Of a stretch of 39,233 nt of DNA, positions 34,418-39,233 are shown in pieces. The position numbers and the translations under genes are program-made. The notes under the pieces were generated by a model. The model made no database searches. It was given only the letters and a program-made list of their open reading frames with translations, and was not told the DNA's origin. This DNA comes from an uncultured SAR86 cluster bacterium (GTDB taxonomy: Bacteria; Pseudomonadota; Gammaproteobacteria; Magnimaribacterales; D2472), in assembly GCA_902582355.1 (NCBI GenBank), contig CACHRR010000007.1:1-39233 (forward strand). The letters run 5' to 3'. Position 1 is the first letter of the stretch. The number at the start of each line of letters is the position of its first letter.

Positions 34418-35604
34418 ATTGCTAATGTATTCATTTGCATAATTGGTATTAGTATAGCTAGAACTATCATCATAATAAATCCACCCATAAAAATTATTAC
34501 TATTGGCTCTAAAAGTGATAAAAATACAGACCTTTTATTTTCAATTTCAGATTTCATAAAATTCGAAACCTTATTAAACATCTTCTCAAGATTACCAGAC
34601 CTGTAACCACTTGAAATCAATTGAATAAAAATATCTGGGAAAACTTGGCCATATTTCATAGAGGCTATAAAGTCTTTTCCTTCAATCACATCATTTTTGG
34701 CATTCATAACAATATTAGATAAATATTGATTGTTGAAAATCTTTGAACACTCCCCTAGAGCTATATCTAGATTAGTACCTGAAGCTAAAAGTAATTCCAT
34801 AGTACTGGAAAATCGTTCTAATTCTGAATTAAGAATAAAGTTACCTAAAAATGGAATGGCAAGAATCTTTTTATCAATAAATATCTTATTATCTTTATTA
34901 TTAGTATATTTCTTATAAAGGTAATATAGGCCTACAGCAAAAAAAAGTACTACTATTAATATTGGAATAATATTATTTGAGATTCCAATTAAAAACTTTG
35001 TTATAAATGGTAGCTCGGCTCCCGCCTTAATGAATTGATTGACGACTTGAGGTAGAACAAAAGCAAGCAAAGATATAATTACAATAAGGGAAAATCCAAT
35101 CAAAATTAATGGATAAGTTAAAGCTGATATTACTTTTTGTCTTATTGAAGCGCTTTCCTCAAGATAATCAGCAAGTTTGGAAAAAACAGTATCTAAGTTA
35201 CCTGAAGAATCCCCTGCTGAGACCATTGATATATAAGTATCTGAAAAAACGCCTGGAAATTTTTTCATTGAATTGCCTAATCTTTTTCCTTGTACCAAGT
35301 CTTCTTTGAGGTTAAATAAAACTTGTATTAAGTTTTTATTTCTAATTTGTTTTGCGGTGATATCGATTGAATCCACAATTGGTGTGCCAGCTTCGAGTAA
35401 TGTCGCAAGTTGTCTAGTCATCAGCACAATATCTTTATTTTTAATTCTTAAAGTCTTGCCTAAATTTTTAGATTCAGATATTTTTAACGGTGTTAAATTA
35501 AGATCTTTTACTAACTTCCTTGCTTCTCTCTCTGAAATAGCACTGATGATGCCTTTTTTCTTAGTACCAACTTTATTAATAGCTGTATAACTATATGCTG
35601 GCAT
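34414..35604 (-). CDS. gspF: Type II secretion inner-membrane platform protein GspF
   Basis: A 396-aa protein with two repeated cytoplasmic four-helix domains and about three membrane spans. Landmarks are the N-terminal YSYTAINKVGTKKKG, LATLLEAGTPIVDSIDI and its second-half counterpart MELLLASGTNLDIALGE, and the C-terminal LLEPIVIIFMGGFIMMIVLAI. It links the ATPase to pseudopilus assembly. ATG at 35604 overlaps the end of gspE by 14 bases. Confidence 0.96.
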   Translation of the reverse strand: MPAYSYTAINKVGTKKKGIISAISEREARKLVKDLNLTPLKISESKNLGKTLRIKNKDIVLMTRQLATLLEAGTPIVDSIDITAKQIRNKNLIQVLFNLKEDLVQGKRLGNSMKKFPGVFSDTYISMVSAGDSSGNLDTVFSKLADYLEESASIRQKVISALTYPLILIGFSLIVIISLLAFVLPQVVNQFIKAGAELPFITKFLIGISNNIIPILIVVLFFAVGLYYLYKKYTNNKDNKIFIDKKILAIPFLGNFILNSELERFSSTMELLLASGTNLDIALGECSKIFNNQYLSNIVMNAKNDVIEGKDFIASMKYGQVFPDIFIQLISSGYRSGNLEKMFNKVSNFMKSEIENKRSVFLSLLEPIVIIFMGGFIMMIVLAILIPIMQMNTLAI

Positions 35605-37090
35605 CTTCTTTTATATTATTTACTCTTATTATCTCTTCGCATGACGTTACTCCACTTACTATTAGGTCAATTGAAGCTTTATCTATAGATTGATTATCTT
35701 TAAAGACATAATCTGAAATTTCATTTTCAGAGGCGTTATTATGAATTAAATCTTTTAAAGTCTTGTCTATTTGAATGCATTCAGCAATAGCAATTCTTCC
35801 CTGATAACCAGTATGATTGCAATGATCACATCCTTTTGCAGAAAAAACAGATTTATTTTTATCCAGTCCAAATATATTTACAGATTCTGAAGTTGGCTTA
35901 TTTTCAGTTTTGCAATGTGAGCATAGCCTCCTCACAAGTCTCTGTGAGATTATTGTTCTTAAACTTGATGCAAGTAAAAAGGACTCGATTCCCATATCTC
36001 TGAGTCTAGTTATTGCAGCAACCGCACTATTAGTGTGAACGGTTGATAGAACAAGATGCCCAGTCAAACTAGATTGAATTCCTATCTGAGCGGTTTCAAT
36101 ATCTCTCATTTCTCCAACCATAACCACATCTGGATCTTGTCTCAAAATTGCTCGTAAACCTTTTGCAAATGTATAGCCTGTTTTTGTATTCACCTGAGTT
36201 TGACCTATACCATGAAGAGTATATTCAATTGGATCCTCAACTGTAAGAATGTTTTGAGATGAATCACTTAAATATCTTAAACCAGAGTAAAGTGTAGTTG
36301 TTTTTCCTGAACCTGTGGGTCCAGTGAAAAGTATAATTCCTTCAGGATTTTTAAGAGAGCTTTTATAGTTTGAAAGAATTTTCTCAGGTAATCCTAAGTC
36401 ATCTATATTTATTTGAGCAGCTTGTTTATCCAAAATCCTCAGTACAATTCTTTCACCGTATGATGACGGAAGCGTTGATACTCTTACATCAATATTTTTA
36501 TCTCCAAGAGACAAAGATACTCTTCCGTCTTGTGGCAATCTTCTCTCCGATATATCAAGACCAGAAATAATTTTAATTCTTGAAATGAGAATTGATGCAA
36601 TCTTACTATCTTGTCTAAGTATTTCTTTAAGAATGCCATCAATCCTGAAACGTATTATTAAAAAATCTTCATAGGGTTCAAAATGAATATCAGATGCCCT
36701 GCTTTTAATTGCTTGACTGATAACACCATTGATTAGCTTGATGATTGGCGCGTCATTATTTCCGCTTAAAAGATCTTCTGTAGCGTTGATACTTCCTGCA
36801 AAATCTTGCAGATTAAATTCATCAGTTAATTCCTCAGAAATATTTTTCTGATGATCGCTTGAGGTGAATGAATTAGTAAGAATTTCATTAAATTTATTTG
36901 AATCACATAACTCAAATCTAAAATCAGAATTTAAAAATCTTTGAATTTCTTGATAAAGATTAAGTGATATAGGTTTTGGCGATGAGACTACAATCCCTTC
37001 TCCATTTTGAAAAGCAATTACTTCATTTTCTTTTACAAAATCATATGGAAAAATATCTGTATTTATATTTTCTTTAATCGAGTTACTCAC
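35591..37090 (-). CDS. gspE: Type II secretion ATPase GspE
   Basis: A 499-aa AAA-like secretion ATPase that powers pseudopilus extension. The N-terminal GspL-binding region covers about 1-110. RASDIHFEP (131-139) and RLPQDGR follow. Walker A is GPTGSGKT (257-264), the Asp box ILTVEDPIEY (281-290), Walker B DVVMVGEMRD (321-330) and the His box HLVLSTVHTN (345-354). The four-cysteine metal-binding motif is complete (C390, C393, C421, C424). Starts 2 bases after the gspD stop. Confidence 0.97.
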   Translation of the reverse strand: MSNSIKENINTDIFPYDFVKENEVIAFQNGEGIVVSSPKPISLNLYQEIQRFLNSDFRFELCDSNKFNEILTNSFTSSDHQKNISEELTDEFNLQDFAGSINATEDLLSGNNDAPIIKLINGVISQAIKSRASDIHFEPYEDFLIIRFRIDGILKEILRQDSKIASILISRIKIISGLDISERRLPQDGRVSLSLGDKNIDVRVSTLPSSYGERIVLRILDKQAAQINIDDLGLPEKILSNYKSSLKNPEGIILFTGPTGSGKTTTLYSGLRYLSDSSQNILTVEDPIEYTLHGIGQTQVNTKTGYTFAKGLRAILRQDPDVVMVGEMRDIETAQIGIQSSLTGHLVLSTVHTNSAVAAITRLRDMGIESFLLASSLRTIISQRLVRRLCSHCKTENKPTSESVNIFGLDKNKSVFSAKGCDHCNHTGYQGRIAIAECIQIDKTLKDLIHNNASENEISDYVFKDNQSIDKASIDLIVSGVTSCEEIIRVNNIKEDASI

Positions 37091-37092
37091 TT

Positions 37093-38943
37093 TTAGTCTT
37101 TGGGATTAGTAAGATCTATAATAATATTATCTTTAAGTTCTTGTTCAGCCTTAAAATAATTATATTTTTCAAGTGAAATCTCATTTGCGGAATCTGAATC
37201 AGTAAGAATCGTTGGTTTTAAAAAAACCATTAGATTTTTTGTACTAGTACTTGTTGAAGATGATTGAAAAATCCTTCCTAAAAGAGGTATGGATCCTAAA
37301 ATTGGAACCTTGGAGACTACCTCTTGAACATCTTCATCTATTAGTCCACCTAAAACAATTATTTGATTGTTATCTACTAAAACTGTTGTTTCTATTTCTC
37401 TTTTATTTGTAATAATATCTAAACCACTTTGAGCAACTCCAGCAATACCTGAAACACCTTGCTTAATTGTTAAAATCACTGAGGCTCCCTCATTAATCTG
37501 AGGAGTTATTTCCAATTCAATTCCAACCTCTTGTCTTGATGTTGTTCTAAAAGGATTTGAATTATTTGTTCCTAGACTTTCTCCGGTTGTTATTGGTATT
37601 TCTTGACCAATAAACAATCTTGCTGGTTCATTATCCATAGCAAGAATTGAAGGAGTCGATAAGATATTTGAATCTGTATCATCTGCAATTGCATTTAAAA
37701 TTCCAACAAAATTATCATCTCCTTTTGTTAGATCTCCGAAACCAGCTACTAGGCCTTGAGTATTTAGAAGAGATGAAATTGCCGTTGTTGTCAAAGTGAC
37801 GTCTTGCTCATCGTCAGCTGCACCAGCAATTGCAAGCAAGTCTGCACCAGAACTAGAAAATCTTGTAATTCCAACTGGAATACTATCTTCGTCATTACCT
37901 GAATAAATTGCTTCTACTCCAAGTCTTCTGGCAGCAGTTTCAGAAAGATCAACTACAATTGCCTCAACCAATACTTGAGCTCTTCTTATATCCAATTTAG
38001 CGATAATATTTCGAATGGAGTTAAGATTTTCTTCTGCAGAAGAAATAATAAGGGCATTAGTTTTCTCATGATGAGTTATAACTGTTTTTTGTCCCTCAAT
38101 ATCACTTATAAAACTTCCAGATATTGAGTTTAGGATTCCAGCAATATCAGAGGCTTGAGCATATTTAAGGTATATAACATCCATAGAATCGTTTGACATA
38201 ATATCTTTATCTAATGAATCTAGAGTGGACATAATATTTCTGGTAATTAAATCATTAGCAGATAGTATTACTGAATTTGAAGGTGAAAAAGGAATTGCAA
38301 TAAATTTATTTATTGTTGGATTGTTTTGAGCTTTTAATCTGTCAAGAATTCTTACAGCCTCAATAGAAGATAAGTTTTCAAGCTTAATTATAGATATCTT
38401 AGCTGTATTATTTTTATCTAAGTCTGAGAGTAATTCTTTAATCCTTTCAATATTACTAGCTCGATCAACGATTAGTATTGAGTTTACTGAAGGAATACTG
38501 GATAAATGAGATTGTCTACCAGTAATGGGTTTTATCATTGGGAGAATTTCTTCGGTAGATCTATTTATTAAAGGTATTACTTCTGTTTCAAAGCCACCTC
38601 CATTTGAATAATCTCGAGTCTGATCACGTGTAGCTTCATTTTCAGGAACAACTCTAACAAAACTGTCTTCAGAAATCGCACTAAATCCATTCACTTGAAT
38701 AGTTCTTAGATAGACGTCCCAAATTTGATTGCTATCTAGATTAGCATTTGAATATATTGTTACCTTTCCTTTAACTCGCGGATCCAGAATAATAGTTTTT
38801 TTTGAAAATTGTGCAATATCTTGAGTTACTTTTCTAATATCTACATTTTCATAATTCAAAATATATGAATCTTGGGAATATAAATTTTGTGCAACAATAA
38901 ATAATGTTATTAATGTGTATTTAGTTACAAATTTATATTTCAT
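37093..38943 (-). CDS. gspD: Type II secretion secretin GspD
   Basis: A 616-aa outer-membrane channel. It has a signal peptide (about 1-23), an N0 domain starting YILNYENVDIRKVTQDIAQF, N1-N3 domains (for example VEVIPLINRSTEEI-like and VIYLKYAQASDIAGIL repeats) and the C-terminal secretin domain with VLVEAIVVDLSETAARRLGVE, IPITTGES and VLGGLIDEDVQEVVSKVPILG. Slightly shorter than the usual 650 aa. A small serine-rich stretch (SSSTSTSTKN) lies near the end. No pilotin gene is seen. ATG overlaps the gspC end by 4 bases. Confidence 0.96.
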   Translation of the reverse strand: MKYKFVTKYTLITLFIVAQNLYSQDSYILNYENVDIRKVTQDIAQFSKKTIILDPRVKGKVTIYSNANLDSNQIWDVYLRTIQVNGFSAISEDSFVRVVPENEATRDQTRDYSNGGGFETEVIPLINRSTEEILPMIKPITGRQSHLSSIPSVNSILIVDRASNIERIKELLSDLDKNNTAKISIIKLENLSSIEAVRILDRLKAQNNPTINKFIAIPFSPSNSVILSANDLITRNIMSTLDSLDKDIMSNDSMDVIYLKYAQASDIAGILNSISGSFISDIEGQKTVITHHEKTNALIISSAEENLNSIRNIIAKLDIRRAQVLVEAIVVDLSETAARRLGVEAIYSGNDEDSIPVGITRFSSSGADLLAIAGAADDEQDVTLTTTAISSLLNTQGLVAGFGDLTKGDDNFVGILNAIADDTDSNILSTPSILAMDNEPARLFIGQEIPITTGESLGTNNSNPFRTTSRQEVGIELEITPQINEGASVILTIKQGVSGIAGVAQSGLDIITNKREIETTVLVDNNQIIVLGGLIDEDVQEVVSKVPILGSIPLLGRIFQSSSTSTSTKNLMVFLKPTILTDSDSANEISLEKYNYFKAEQELKDNIIIDLTNPKD

Positions 38944-39233
38944 AAGCTAATCCCAACAAGATTTTCAATTTTATATAATTTTTTATCTTTGCGAAATACT
39001 ACTTCATCCTTTGAAACTTCAATTAACTCATATACTCCTTCAAGTTTTTCACCTTTTGAAACCACATACTCCTTGTTGCCTTTTTTTAAAATTACTGAAG
39101 AATTATTTGATCCTGCTCTATAACCAATTAATTTATAATCAAAATTTAAGGGACTTTCAATTTGATTATTGTTATCCCGAATGTCATTTTGATTACTTTG
39201 AAATTCAAAATTTGTCATATCTGGCACATTTAT
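38940..39233 (-). CDS. gspC: Type II secretion protein GspC, C-terminal part
   Basis: Partial gene; the frame stays open to the window edge, so the N-terminal cytoplasmic tail and membrane helix lie outside. The visible part is a polar Asn-rich linker followed by the HR (homology region) domain: YKLIGYRAGSNNSSVIL, EYVVSKGEKLEGVYELIEV and KDEVVFRKDKKLYKIENL. The HR domain contacts the N0 domain of GspD. There is no PDZ or coiled-coil domain after it; the protein ends right after the HR domain. A GTG at 39227 could be mistaken for the start but would give a protein without a membrane anchor. Confidence 0.87.
   Translation of the reverse strand: MNVPDMTNFEFQSNQNDIRDNNNQIESPLNFDYKLIGYRAGSNNSSVILKKGNKEYVVSKGEKLEGVYELIEVSKDEVVFRKDKKLYKIENLVGISL

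Noticed and set aside
38940-39227. Complete 95-aa gene starting at the GTG at 39227
   Set aside because: The frame is open to the window edge and the protein is the HR domain of GspC, which needs an N-terminal membrane anchor; it is a clipped gene.

Overview
The window is AT-rich, almost gap-free DNA. Many neighbouring genes overlap by 1-35 bases, and no intergenic stretch reaches 300 bases. I see no tRNA, rRNA, CRISPR array, transposase or phage gene. The gene order around 6.4-11.9 kb (serS, crcB, lolA, ftsK, with trxB divergent) is typical of Gammaproteobacteria. Two large TonB receptors, an ammonium-uptake operon and a phosphate-scavenging cluster suggest a free-living marine, streamlined gammaproteobacterium, perhaps SAR86-like. 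That placement is inference from gene content and base composition, not a database match.

Layout. 1-971: tail of a FabH-like ketoacyl-ACP synthase, a 47-aa membrane microprotein and a TspO/MBR protein. 968-3124 (minus): a CNT-type nucleoside transporter and a 2-oxoglutarate/Fe(II) oxygenase. 3186-6344 (minus): an Oar-like TonB receptor with a strong terminator. 6467-10854 (minus): serS, crcB, lolA and ftsK. 10933-12989 (plus): trxB, an AcuI/YhdH-type reductase and a microprotein. 12991-13761 (minus): a short-chain dehydrogenase. 13878-16121 (plus): a TorF-like porin, glnK and amtB behind a textbook sigma-54 promoter, closed by a terminator. 16220-18120: divergent acyltransferase and glycerophosphodiester phosphodiesterase. 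18115-20758: an MFS permease, small membrane proteins, hinT and a DedA protein. 20829-21950: an epoxide hydrolase.

21939-30021 looks like a phosphorus-acquisition island. A beta-propeller phytase and a TonB receptor lie on the minus strand. A divergent TetR-type regulator follows, whose promoter carries an 18-bp palindrome. Next come a Pit phosphate permease and a divergent, translationally overlapping trio of PPK2, short Ppx/GppA phosphatase and an unusual aquaporin-like channel. Together they could bind and import organic phosphate, release Pi, take it up, and store or mobilise it as polyphosphate.

30005-39233 (minus) is a compact type II secretion operon in canonical order, gspC (cut by the window edge) through gspM, without gspN. 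It abuts the phosphate island. Whether it secretes the phytase is an open and testable idea.
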